Positions 46,096 through 56,668 of a stretch of 64,000 bases of DNA are shown here, piece after piece. The notes beneath the pieces are model-generated. The model did not search any database, was not told the origin of the DNA, and worked only from the letters and a program-made list of their open reading frames with translations. How positions within the stretch are numbered: position 1 is the stretch's first letter; each line of letters begins with the position of its first letter. Origin of the DNA: Termitomyces sp. T153 (lineage: Eukaryota > Basidiomycota > Agaricomycetes > Agaricales > Lyophyllaceae); NCBI GenBank assembly GCA_018296165.2, contig JACKQL020000022.1, positions 248,001 through 312,000 of the forward strand. The letters are read 5' to 3'. The translations under genes were made by a program, and so were the position numbers.

Positions 46096-46166
46096 ATTAC
46101 TATTCTAGTATATTACTAATCAGAATCTTGCAGATTTGGAATTCAAATTGCATGCTGAACAGGCTG
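46096..46166 (-). repeat. Right terminal inverted repeat of the Harbinger element
   Basis: Complement starts CAGCCTGTTCAGCATGCAAT and follows the left arm for about 70 bp with one 7-bp insertion. Followed by TTA. Confidence 0.9.
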
Positions 46167-46239
46167 TTAAGTTGGATCAACTTTTTGTTTCAACAAATTA
46201 CTTTGCAGAATCCTTCAAGTCTTTTCCTGTGAGGTGAAT

Positions 46240-46420
46240 GAACACTCCACAGGTAAACCATCAAGAGCAAGCTAGTGCAGGCAATGAGCAAACATCAAAG
46301 GAGCAGAACAGTGGCTAAGAGGCAGGCAAGGGGCGAGTGCAGCAAGCCAAGCAAGGTGGCAATGCTGGGGTTCTTACAATCAGTTCACTGAATAGACCTG
46401 GGGAACACTGCTATTGATCA
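46240..46420. repeat. Dispersed repeat D, uninterrupted copy
   Basis: Aligns in order with 12216-12250, 13456-13532 and 14525-14610: GGTAAACC, GAGCAAG, GGCAATGAGCAA, GAGGCAGGCA, TCTTACA-TCAG, ATAGACCTGG-GAACACTGC. Nature unknown, possibly an LTR or leader of an older element. 46421-46756 shows nothing further. Confidence 0.55.
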
Positions 46421-46756
46421 GTCGAAGGATATTTTATCCTTGTGACCAGCTTATATACTACATCTGTGGCTATGCTATGACTAATGCTATATGTGGTAAG
46501 TGGCCCAGGTATGCTAAGCAGTAATGACTATTAATATGTCAAAAGGAGAAATAGGGTCTGATGACTATGAAGGGCTGACTACTACAAGATGAAAGGGGAA
46601 TAGGGATTGTCAGGTGGCCAGTCTGGTAATGTGCCATGTGGCTAAGCCTGAAATAGGGTTGGACTACCCACAGAAGGGTCATCCCCGTACATTTCCACCC
46701 ATACTGGCATGGGTTCATGCAAAGGCTTTTTGTCTTTGTCTGCTGGCAGGTTCCAC

Positions 46757-46923
46757 CCTGTAGAGTTATATGAGTAATTAGACCTCAGTCACTCCAATAA
46801 TAAAATAGTCAACTGAGTTAGATTACCTGTAGAGTTATACAAGTAATTAGACCTCAGTCACTCCAATAATAAGATAATTGACTGAGTTAGATTACCTATA
46901 AAGTTATACAAGTGATTAGACTA
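46757..46923. repeat. 69-bp tandem repeat, about 2.4 units
   Basis: Units begin at 46757, 46826 and 46895 with CCTGTAGAGTTATA-type starts and CAACTGAGTTAGATTA-type ends. The third copy is partial. Confidence 0.85.
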
Positions 46924-47182
46924 CAGGCTGATCAGTACATGTGATGTAATTATGAATAAGTAAAAAGCTCACCCTCAGTTGCTTCAATAATAAGATGATT
47001 AACTGAGGAGTGGCTTGTGTTTATCTTTAGATAAGTGTAGAAAATATATTAAGATTTGTCTCCAAAGAATAGCAAATACTGATTGATGAGCCACCTCTGG
47101 TGGCAGGTAAAATAGAAATGTTCCTAAATAGGAAATGGTGTGTGACATCATAATATTGAGGTCTACAAGTCATCCCTCAACA
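46759..47182 (-). repeat. Putative LTR of the copia remnant
   Basis: On the minus strand it begins TGTTGAGGGATG at 47182, directly after a purine-rich AGCAGGAG and 46 bp after the end of the copia RNase H region, a normal place for a copia 3' LTR. The far end at 46759 (…CTCTACA) is a guess; no partner LTR is in the window. Confidence 0.4.
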
Positions 47183-47228
47183 CTCCTGCTGACTTGTGTG
47201 ACCATGACTACCCCTCAGACTAAGAAGC

Positions 47229-48337
47229 CTAATGAGGTAATTGTGAGTTGACTGAGGTAGCAATTTGGTACAGATGTTGGCAAGGTTTTTGGCAGATGGG
47301 ATATGGACCTACTTGTATGCATTTGTAAATGTAGTGGTGCCTAATATTGATGTGTTTAGCTTGTGCATGTTTCTTGGTGGATTGTGCTATGGTCTTTGAC
47401 AAGTTGTTGTCAACCATGAGTTGGGCTGGAAGAGGTTGCACCAGTTCAATCTCTACCAGGAAGTTATGCATCCAAAGGGCCTGTTGGGATTTTCTCATCA
47501 TGGCCATATACTCAGCCTCAGTAGTCAACAGTGCCACTATCTGTTGTCATTTTGAGCTCCACAATACTGGGCCTCCTGCCATCATAAAGATGTAACACAA
47601 TGTTGAACATTGCACATTGAGATCACCACCATAGTCTGCATCTACATATCCCATTGGCTTGATGGTGCCTTTTGGATTCCTAGTCACTGCTGGCACTGGA
47701 ACCTGTTTCCATCGAAAAAATGGGAAAAGAAACCTGTTATATCATTTCTTTGACAGAATTTTCCTTTGGAAAAAGGCTTTTCCCATTGTTTAGAGCCTTT
47801 TCCCATTGGAAATACCCTGTTTGGAAATGGCATAACAAGTTTCTTTCTCAGTATTTTCTCAGAAAACATTATTGGCTGCCAGCAGTGAGTGTAAGTGATT
47901 CTATAGTTGATGGTACCTTTTACATAGGCCAAGACATGCAGTAATGCCTTATAGTGAGCCAGGCTGGGGTTTGTTTGGAAGTGGGCAAGTAGGGTGATCA
48001 TGAATGACAGATCTGGTCTTGCTGTGTCCTGGACTCACATCAGAGCCCCAAGCAGCTTTTGGTAAGGCTTGTCCATCATGAATGCACACTCAGCTTCATT
48101 TTTCAGTGATGTCTCATTGGTGAGGGTTGTTCCTGATGGTAGTGGTGTGTAGCAGGGGTTACAGTTTAACATATCAAAACATTCAAGTATGTGTATGAGG
48201 TATGCTTTCTGAGACAATGAGATAGTACCCATTCTGTAGTCACAATAAATGGCCATCCTAAGGATGAACATGGAGTCATCTAGATCCTTTATCTCATATG
48301 TCCGAGCAAGTTTGTTCTTCATGATGTTGCTCTTTCC
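47229..48337 (-). pseudogene. Ty1/copia reverse transcriptase-RNase H remnant
   Basis: The minus strand reads LARTYEIKDLDDSMFILRM, TISLSQKAYLIHILECFDM and NCNPCYTPLPSG, then YQKLLGALM, TARPDLSFMITLLAHFQTNP and HVLAYVKGTINYRITY. After an insertion it continues with GYVDADYGGD and VALLTTEAEYMAMMRKSQQ, ALWMHNFLVE, then KHINIRHHYI. This is the C-terminal half of a copia Pol, whose usual motifs are TRPDI, SDADWAGD and STEAEY. It is truncated at 48337 by an LTR insertion, interrupted near 47700-47875, and carries stops. CpG is nearly absent, so it is old. Confidence 0.8.
47704..47875. mobile_element. Small MITE-like insertion in the copia gene
   Basis: The copia frame is interrupted between TYTHCWQP and VPAVTRNPKG by about 170 bp that does not fit the protein. 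Its ends are imperfect inverted repeats: the complement of the left end has ATAACAGGTTTCTTTTCCC and the right end has ATAACAAGTTTCTTTCTCAG. Exact ends and target duplication are unresolved. Confidence 0.5.
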
Positions 48338-48682
48338 TGTTACAACCTGTTTCCAGAACCCTGGACCTCATTTCCAGCCACCTTGCTCCTCCAAAGCTCC
48401 CCCCCAACTCTCCCTTTGACTCCCCCAATCTTTGTTCACCCATGGCACCTACTTTATATAACTCTGATGCTTCTACAGCAAACCCTGACAGCCTCCTGGC
48501 TAACTCTGATGCCTTCCCTGCAGCCTTTGATGCTTCTCCTGCCTCTCCTGAGCCCCTAGGACCCTCCTCCACTGTTTCTGATGCTGGTGTGCATCACCAG
48601 TTTGTCATCCTGACTTACCTGACCAGCTCCAGAGCATCATGACAACTCCAGGATGGCCCACATCCCCCACTGATCCCATCAT
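48338..48682 (+). repeat. Old chromoviral LTR, left part, interrupted by element B
   Basis: Starts TGTTACAACCTG, a decayed form of TGTCACGACCCG, and follows the family B/C LTR layout, with TG or CA in place of nearly every CpG. It stops at 48682 where element B begins. The next part is 55560-55637. Confidence 0.7.
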
Positions 48683-49849
48683 TGTCACGACCCGTCCCCT
48701 GGACCCCCGCACATCGTCCAGCAACCCCCCGATTCCCCAAAAAACCCCCGACGCTCCGCCAAACTTCTGCCCATGCCCCGCACCTATTTTGGCTAACTCT
48801 GATGCCTCCCCGGCTAACTCTGTGGCCTCCTGGCCAACTTCGACGCCTTCCCCGCAGCCACTGACACTCACCCTGGATCTCCCAAACCCTGAGAACCACC
48901 CCTGCTGTTCCCAATCTTTGCCACCCATCATCAACTCAACACCCTGGTTCCTCCAACCCATTCCGGAATATCACAACAACCTCGGGGCGACCCGCATTCC
49001 CAAATGATCCCATCAATGTATCAGCACGGCCCGATCCTCGATCACAACCGACACCCGCCCACTCCGTCGAGCTCTGCCAAGCCCCACAGCCGCAGCCGAC
49101 GTACCCCGAAGTTCTCCAGTAGTCAGTATATAAGCTGTCGAGTAGCTCTTCGTACTCTAGTCTTGATTTGCTTAATGTTACCTATGGTCTGATTGTTTCC
49201 TTCTTGTGTTTTGTGTTTTGTGTTTTGTGTCTTGTTCTCCTTACTCTCAGTCTCCCAGTCTTATCTCAGTCTCCAGGTCTTATCTCAGTCTCCCAGTCTT
49301 GTCTTGTCTCCATTTTGTTATTGTTCTCGTTATCGTTTCGTATCTCCACTTGAATCTACTCTTGTTCCATATCGACTCCATTCCATTTCGTCTGACGCTG
49401 TCTCGGTGACTCCGTCCGGCCATTGTGCCCAAGTCCTCATCAACCTAAATGACCTCACAAACTCCGCGATTACGATCATGAACCCCGACACTCTTTCACC
49501 AGGTCCAAACCTTGCTCTTCACTTGGTCCCGGACTCCATCAACTCCAATTGATCTCCCATCAAACCCCAGCTCCGCTCCCATTGATCACACAGCTGCCTA
49601 CTCCTTCGCTTCCACAAATCTCCCATATGGTCTTCTGCCTGAACCCTGCCAAGACCGTCCCATTTCCTCGCAATCCAACTTCTCCGGACCTCCCCAGATC
49701 TGTCCGGATCACATCCCACCGACTATCTGCACAAGCCATCAGTGCCCAGAATGTTTTTGAGTGTTCGGTTACCAGTGCAAGGGGATCATGCTGGCCTAGT
49801 AAGGACTTGCCCAGTGCAGCTGAGCCCCCGAGGTCAGCGGAACCTGACA
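48683..49849 (+). repeat. 5' LTR of element B
   Basis: TGTCACGACCCG to GCGGAACCTGACA. TATATAA at 49127 and AGTCTTG at 49159. Differs from the 3' LTR by scattered mainly C/T and G/A changes and by one minisatellite unit. Confidence 0.92.
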
Positions 49850-49863
49850 TAATATCAAGACTC
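49850..49863 (+). promoter_or_regulatory. Primer-binding site of element B, complementary to the LTR transcript start
   Basis: TAATATCAAGACTC follows the 5' LTR directly. Its complement GAGTCTTGATATTA matches the LTR sequence at the predicted transcription start (AGTCTTGATTT in this element, AGTCTTGATATT at 12749), as in self-primed Tf1-like elements. Confidence 0.65.
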
Positions 49864-52800
49864 TACCTTACCCCGTCCATGATGCCCGCATTATCTCTGC
49901 ACACACAATCAAATAACTCCAATGTCTATGGTCTACCCATGCCTGGAAACCCTTATGATTCATATGGCCCTGCCCAATTTGCCAAGGCACATTGAGTCGC
50001 GGATCAGACACCAAACGTCCCCTCTGCTCCGGTTACATCCGTACAATGGCTCCCCCCACGGACACCCTCCCCAACTCACCACCCAACCTCCAACCCCTTG
50101 CGCAAACCGTCAAATCGTCCCCCACCCCACCCTTACCCTCTCCACCAACTCCGTTCCCTCGCACAAAGTTGACCCCAGCATCACTCAAAGAACAGCATTC
50201 CAAAGCCTGGCAACCATCCGACCAAATGAGCGACAAAGTCTCCGGCACCGCGCCAACTCTCCGACCCACAATAACGCCAACCCGCTGTGAAACCGTCACC
50301 TATTGCGCAAAGGATCGCCAGCCACAATGAGACCACTGAGAACGCGCTTTCCCGAAGCTTGCCTGTGGATCCACTGACCCTCTAGCAACCCCACAGACTG
50401 ACAAATGTGACTAATCACCAACAACATCACTGAACCCTACTATTGACCACCTGACCCTCACCCCAATCACTCCCGAGGAACTACGCCCTCCAACAACTAG
50501 CCCCAAAACCACCAAAATCAAGCTCGACCCAACACCCCCAACAACAGAGCAAGAACCCCAGACCTAGTCTACGCTCCAACCCCAGAACCCCGCTTCCGGA
50601 CCTCGGTCAACTCGGCCGTCACCTCTGCCCAACAAATAAAGGGGCCCCGACGCCTCCGACCCGACCCCGACAACCCTGGAACAAGACCAAGACATCCCCG
50701 AGCTTCTAGACAGTCAGGAAAAGAATGGCTACACACCCTCCATCCCACCACCTGAAGCACAGCCCCAAAGTTAATGAGGAGGACCACAGCACCCCACTCC
50801 TGACAAGGGACAACTCCAGACCATGCTGCTATTTCAACACCTTCTCCCACACAATCCGGAACCCCCGACAATGAGGACCCTGGACGCTGAACCTCCCCAC
50901 ATGCCACCCCCGAACCTAAACTCCACCACCAGACCCCGCCACCTCCCATGAAGGAACCCCCAGCATAGGAGCCACCCCGAACTAACTATAGGAAAAAGGA
51001 CCCTATACAAAGTAGTTCCCCTAAGCACTCTGAACTCGCTGACATGTTCATATAAGGGAGGGAGAAGCCCCACCACCATCCAGAACACGTTGGCCAGCCG
51101 CTCAAGCGACCTGACAACCCAAAGGGCACACGCTCCGATATCCTTAAAGGACCCCCCCCTCACCTGGCTCGACGACCCAAACAACCCCATGCCAGCCCAA
51201 AACTGCCTGACCCACCCCTCTGACCCCCTCTGAACCCCTCGACACAGCTCCGGACCCTGGCAATACGACTCTAGGGCCTCTGCTCTGACTACGACATTTC
51301 ACCAAGAGGACTTACTGCGCCAACCCAACAACGATGCCCGGGTAGCCCCAACTCTGCAACATAAATCACCACCTGCTCCAAATCCCACCCCTATGCCAGA
51401 ATCTGTCTGTCGAACAGGGACCACATCAGCGGAGCACCCAGAAGCAAGCCACATATGAAGTATCCTCTTTGGAGCACCCAGAAGCAGGCCACACGCAAAG
51501 TAATCTCCCGGAGTACCCTAAAGGTTGCTGATGCCTTCCCCAAGAAGCGAGTGGTGCCTTCCCCCACTACCACCCCCGCATTTGCGACAATCTCCGGGCC
51601 GCTCCGGAACATGAAGGAAGAGTTGCCTCAACCCTGCCGCGACTCCCAGGGAATCCCACTCCAGTGCCTCCTGTGACCGACTTCCCCGCCGTCCCCCAAC
51701 AATCATGAACAACCACCTTCCCCCATCCAAGCTCAGTTCCAGGAGCTACCGCCACTCCTGCATGACAACTCCACTGCTCCACAAAAAACCCCACTCTGGA
51801 GCTTCCCCCTCCGATTTGCGACGCAACCCCACTTGCAAGTTAAGACCCAACCCCAACCCTGCATCAGCTCCGGACCCCTGGTACTCACACTTGGAACTGC
51901 GGACCGACAAAAATGCACCTCAGACCCCTTCCTCCGCCCGCACCTCCCTCAAAGCCAACACAACCCCCACCCAGTAACTCTGGTGTTGACTCTGGGACCG
52001 CCCAATTCTTCTCCGATGAAGGAACCCCCGACCCCCAGGAAGGAACAACCCTCGGAACAAGCCCCGAAGCATCTCCGCTGAGGCGAGCCATTCCCCAACC
52101 AACCCCCGTGCTGCCCCTGCCCAAAAGAAACATCCACCAACACAACTCCAACAGACCTCCAAACTCGAGGAAGTGTCAGAAATATGTAAGACCCCTCTGT
52201 CCGTCTCGGGACTTACCTTTGGTCAGGAAAGCAATGTCATGTAGATGACCCGGAACCTCAAATTTTGGCTCCGGACCCAAAGGAACTGGTCAGGACTGAT
52301 CACCCCGCATCCTGCCCCCTCAGTCATCGACACTCCGGAGCACACCAAAGCACCACTCAAAACATGCCTGCCCACAGACGCAATACTCCGGAACACGACC
52401 CCGACCTGGACCAACTATACTGCGAGGACGAACCTCGCCCCACTGACCCCCACCAATGAAGAAGGCCCCGCCGCCTTTGCCACCAGCACTGGCATAAGGA
52501 CCAGATCACAGAAAGACCTCTGTCCCCCCCACCAACTGCACTGCCAAGAAGACCAAAGCCCCAAACCTGCTGGACACCCGTGAAAGATTCAAAAGGTCCG
52601 CCCTCCGATACCAATACGGCGCATGTCCCCGCCACAGACTAAAGAAAACCCCTACACCCCTGGTTGGAAATCCCAAGAATCGAACTCAATACAACACCCT
52701 GAAATGCCACAGAACTCTACTGGAGAACTCCCACCACCCCCGCCGGATCTTGGGAGCCCTCCCTGCGATGCCCCGCCCCGTCCCGACAAACCCCAGGACT

Positions 52801-53029
52801 AGCCAGCCCAGATAGGCACTAGTGGGCGTAACCCCTGCCTCTGGATTCACTAGGGATTCAACTCCCTCTCACACCCCTGTGTGTTTCGCTTACTTCACCC
52901 TCATACAAACTAAAACCTCACTTCACATGCCCAGGAACCAAGAAAGGGACATGTTCGCGTACCAAAATTATATATATACAAAAGGCAAGGGAGGCAGCAA
53001 GTCTGAGAGCAACAAGAAACGGGGCCGCA
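49864..53029 (+). pseudogene. Degenerate gag-pol interior of element B
   Basis: A gag start remnant (about 49878-49995, MPALSLHTQ, MPGNPYDSYGPAQF) corresponds to the first codons of gag in element C. Downstream sequence is proline-rich in all plus frames with frequent stops. Short matches to element C pol DNA occur near 51020 (AGTAGTTCCCC, TCGCTGACATGTTC) and 52160-52220 (TGTAAGACCC, GGTCAGGAA). Long deletions are implied because RT and RNase H are absent. Confidence 0.6.
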
Positions 53030-53044
53030 CCCATCTCACTCCCT

Positions 53045-54044
53045 CCCCGGACCCCCCGGCAACCCTACCCCCAGGTTGACTTCCATCTGGGCCCACACCA
53101 CCGCTAAGACTTCTGCCAACCCTGGCAACGCCTCCCCCGCGTCAGCCACCACCTCCCACCATGGCCCCGGGGCCACCGCATTGTGTCACTGATGCCCTGC
53201 CAACAACCTCTCCAATTGCGCCATCCCCTGCTGCAACTCTGGAGGCTGAACTGTGGACCCCTGTGTCGACCCGTCCTGAATTGACACGAACGCCGCAGAG
53301 GCACCATCCAAGAGGACCTGATGCTCCCGCACCCAGCCTAAACCCGGAAAGTGAACTGTTAGTAATGAACGGAGGAACGGGAGGCGACTCGTGGAGGATT
53401 CCCATGTGCTCCGAAGCGGCCTCGTTGGCCAACCAGTCCTCCCTCCGCCTCGCTGCCTCCAGCTCCACCCACAACACATCCCCCTCCGGAACTCATCCCC
53501 ACCCCTCCGCCTCCCCTGCGGGCTGCCCCTCCATCTGCGTCAGACACTCCCGCAAGCCCCGCACCTCTAATGCTTGCTCTGTCACCACGTGCACTGAAGT
53601 GTTCCTTTCCTGCTCCATCGCCTCTTTCTCCATCTGCGCCATGTCACGGTCCTCCCTCGCCCATCGGAGCTCACCCTCCCATACTGCCAATGATGTCGTC
53701 AAAGCCTCCACCTGCTTGTGAAGGAAGATCTCCGTGATCAAAGGAATAGGCGCAGGGGGACTTGACGACCGTTCCGAGGGAACGCCCAGGGTAGGAGAAA
53801 AAAGGAAAGACTCCGGAGGCCCCGCCGATGGCTTGTGCCCACACGGCTTCTTGCTGGGTCCTGCCCCCAGGGGCAGGGAGGCTTGACGCTTCCCACGAAT
53901 CACCACTGAGGACGCCCCCTTTCCCTGACCACCCCGCGAAAGCCCCGCCTTCTCCGCAGACCACCCCATGCTCCCCTCCTTCAGCAGCGTGGGACAAAAT
54001 TTGGCCCGCTTCGGGACCCCCAGAAAATCCACCACCACCACCAC
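53045..54044 (-). pseudogene. Antisense accessory gene of element B, coiled-coil protein, damaged
   Basis: Minus-strand frame from 54044 with a basic/proline-rich N-terminus (KKPCGHKPSAGPPESFLF), a predicted coiled coil (LRWAREDRDMAQMEKEAMEQ, VTEQALEVRGLRECLTQMEG), a TGA at 53493, then in the same frame LEAARRREDWLANEAA. After a frameshift, WVREHQVLLDGASAAF and PPELQQGMAQLERLLAGH follow, and after a further shift WWEVVADAGEALPGLAEVLA. The same order of motifs occurs on the minus strand of element C at 63553-63990. It is transcribed against gag-pol, if at all. Function unknown. Confidence 0.65.
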
Positions 54045-54390
54045 GGACGACTCTACAAAGCCCCGTCAATCATCCCGAAAAGACAAGTCAACACCACTTA
54101 TGACTCCGGTCCCTGACACTAGCACGGCGCCGACACTCAAACTCCTCCCCCCCACTGTTGTACACCACCACCTCATCCAAATCAGCAGGAGAGACTACTG
54201 GAACGCTTCCCGGAGTACGTCCAAAGCTTTTAATTGATTAAGGCAAACCCTGACAAAGTGGCGGCCATGCTTTGACTTTGTCTCCCACGCCACTATCACT
54301 TGCTGCAGATTGATCAATATTGCTTGGCTTTGACTCCCATGCCCCACCAATCCCCGTCCTGCTCCCCGCGTCTCAAAGGGTCTCGATGCT

Positions 54391-54403
54391 GAAGGGGGAG
54401 TGA
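54391..54403 (+). promoter_or_regulatory. Polypurine tract of element B
   Basis: GAAGGGGGAGTGA sits directly before the 3' LTR, the expected plus-strand primer site. Confidence 0.75.
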
Positions 54404-55559
54404 TGTCATGACCCGTCCCCTGGACCCCCGCACATCGTCCAGCAACCCCCCGATTCCCCAAAAAACCCCCGACGCTCCGCCAAACTTCCGCCCATGCCCC
54501 GCGCCTATTTTGGCTAACTCCGACGCCTCCCCGGCTAACTCCGACGGCCCCCTGGCCAACTTCGATGCCTTCCCTGCAGCCACTGACACTCACCCTGGAT
54601 CTCCCGAACCCCGAGAACCACCCCCGCTGTTCCCGATCTTCACCACCCATCATCAACTCAACACCCTGGTTCCTCCAACCCATTCCGGAATATCACAACA
54701 ACCTCAGGGCGACCCGCATTCCCAAATGATCCCATCAACGTATCAGCACGGCCCGATCCTCGATCACAACCGACACCCGCCCACTCCGTCGAGCTCTGCC
54801 AAGCCCCGCAGCCGCAGCCGACGTACCCCGAAGTTCTCCAGTAGTCAGTATATAAGCCGTCGAGTAGCTCTTCGTACTCTAGTCTTGATTTGCTTAATGT
54901 TACCTATGGTCTGATTGTTTCCTTCTCGTGTTTTGTGTTCTGTGTTTCATGTCTTGTGTCTCATTCTCCTTACTCTCAGTCTCCCGGTCTTATCTCAGTC
55001 TCCCGGTCTTGTCTTGTCTCCATTTTGTTATTGTTCTTGTTATCGTTTCGTATCTCCACTTGAATCTACTCTTGTTCCATATTGACTCCATTCCATTTCG
55101 TCTGACGCTGTCTTGGTGACTCCGTCCGGCCATTGTGCCCAAGTCCTCATCAACCTAAATGACCTCACAAACTCCGCGATTACGATCACAAACCCCGACA
55201 CTCTTTCACCAGGTCCAAACCTCGCTCTTCGCTTGGTCCCGGACTCCATCAACTCCAATTGATCTCCCATCAAACCCCAGCTCCGCTCCCATTGATCACA
55301 CAGCTGCCTACTCCTTTGCTTCCACAAATCTCCCATATGGTCTTCTGCCTGAACCCTGCCAAGACCGTCCCATTTCCTTGCAATCTGACTTCTCCGGACC
55401 TCCCCGGATCTGTCCGGATCACATCCCACCGACTATCCGCACAAGCCATCAGTGCCCGGAACATTTTCAAGTGTTCAGTTACCAGTGCAAGGGGATCACG
55501 CCCGCCTAGTAAGGACTCGCCCAGTGCAGCTGAGCCCCCAAGGTCAGCGGAACCTGACA
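54404..55559 (+). repeat. 3' LTR of element B
   Basis: TGTCATGACCCG to GCGGAACCTGACA, TATATAA at 54849, AGTCTTG at 54881. The start shows a C-to-T change (CATGACC for CACGACC). Confidence 0.92.
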
Positions 55560-55637
55560 ATCATGATCCCATTAGTATATCACTGCAGTCTGCCCCTTGA
55601 TCACAACCAACACCCATTGGCTCCACATGACCCTAAC
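55560..55637 (+). repeat. Old chromoviral LTR, second part, between elements B and C
   Basis: ATCATGATCCCATTAG continues the LTR broken at 48682 and corresponds to the ATGATCCCATCAACGTATCA region of related LTRs. It ends at CTAAC (55633-55637), the presumed left target copy of element C. The remainder should lie beyond the window. Confidence 0.65.
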
Positions 55638-56636
55638 TGTCACGACCCGCTCCCTAGCTCCCTAGACACTGCTCTCAACCCCTCCCGATTTCCCGCTTAA
55701 CTCCCTGGGACCCCGCCCACACTTTCGACGCCCACACTGGACAACTCCGACGCTCCTCCGGCAAACCCCGACGGCAACTCCCTCTCCGTAGCCATCAACA
55801 CCCCCTTGAAACCTTCCCCCACCATTCCTGGCCACGTCATACGTCCCCGACCCCCTACCCTAGTTTACCCGACCCGTCCCGGGGTGTCATGACGTCCCCA
55901 GAGCGGCCGCGCCCCCAACTGATCCCATCAGAATACAGCCGCGGCCTGACCTTGGGTTGTACCCGACACCTGTCGACTCAGCACAGCTCCGTCGACCCCC
56001 GCCATCATATCCGCCGCCTCAGAGGCACCCAGTAGTCGGTATATAAGTCATAGAATAACTCCTCGAACTTTAGTCTTGCTATTACATTTTACCGGTTTCC
56101 CATGTTTCATCTCTCGTCTCGTCTCTATTTCTGTTTCTAGGTTTCGAATTTATCTTTTCTCAGTCTCGTCTGTCTCCGTCTCGTCTCGACTGTACATACT
56201 TTTTTTGTTTCTCTGAAGTTCCCTTGCTCCCTACATCAGTACGAACTCCGCGCACGCGCCACGACCTGAACATTCTTAACAACAACTCCGGACCTTGCTA
56301 CCCGCTCGGCCCCGGAAACCACCAAGCCCCGGTCATCCCCTGTCCAACTCCGACCCTGCCCCCCATCAACCAAGAAGCCTCCGCCTACCCCGCAAATCTA
56401 CTTGTGCGCCCACTAACTAGCCCTGACACCCGCCCTGGGTCAACGACCAGTACCTCCGGTCTTAGACCCCCCCGAATCACTCAGGACTTACTCGGGCCGC
56501 TCTCTCTAGGGGCCCCTCGCAAGCTTTCCCCACCTCCGCTCCAACACTGGACGCCTGGTTATAAGCGCAGGACATTGCGTCCACCTAGTAAGGACTCGCC
56601 AGTGTACTGAGCCCCCGTCGTCAGCGGAACCTGACA
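55638..56636 (+). repeat. 5' LTR of element C
   Basis: 999 bp, TGTCACGACCCG to GCGGAACCTGACA. TATATAA at 56040 and AGTCTTGCTATTA at 56072. Shares termini and promoter spacing with family B but differs in the middle. Confidence 0.9.
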
Positions 56637-56650
56637 TAATATCAAGACTC
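56637..56650 (+). promoter_or_regulatory. Primer-binding site of element C, self-priming type
   Basis: TAATATCAAGACTC adjoins the LTR. Its complement pairs with the LTR start region AGTCTTGCTATTA at 56072 with one mismatch in 13. Confidence 0.65.
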
Positions 56651-56668
56651 CCCCTTACCCCGTTCTCG

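Larger units (their letters stand above)
43399..46166. mobile_element. PIF/Harbinger DNA transposon, 2768 bp, TSD TTA
   Basis: Terminal inverted repeats begin CAGCCTGTTCAGCATG at 43399 and end with its complement at 46166. TTA flanks both ends (43396-43398 and 46167-46169), the 3-bp duplication typical of this superfamily. Two converging genes lie inside, a Myb/SANT-like protein (plus) and a DDE transposase (minus). Both have stops and frame changes, so the copy is inactive, though its structure is complete. Confidence 0.9.
48683..55559 (+). mobile_element. Chromoviral LTR element B, 6.9 kb, non-autonomous, TSD ATCAT
   Basis: LTRs at 48683-49849 (1167 bp) and 54404-55559 (1156 bp); ATCAT at 48678-48682 and 55560-55564. 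The interior is 4.55 kb, C-rich on the plus strand, with only scraps of gag and pol: a gag start at about 49878, a match to the pre-RT region of element C near 51020-51060, and to its integrase zinc-finger region near 52160-52230. The RT is missing. An antisense gene is present near the 3' end. It must have relied on another element's proteins to move. Confidence 0.9.

Noticed and set aside
46757..46923. CRISPR-like array
   Set aside because: The 69-bp units are directly adjacent without spacers, and the sequence is eukaryotic LTR-like.
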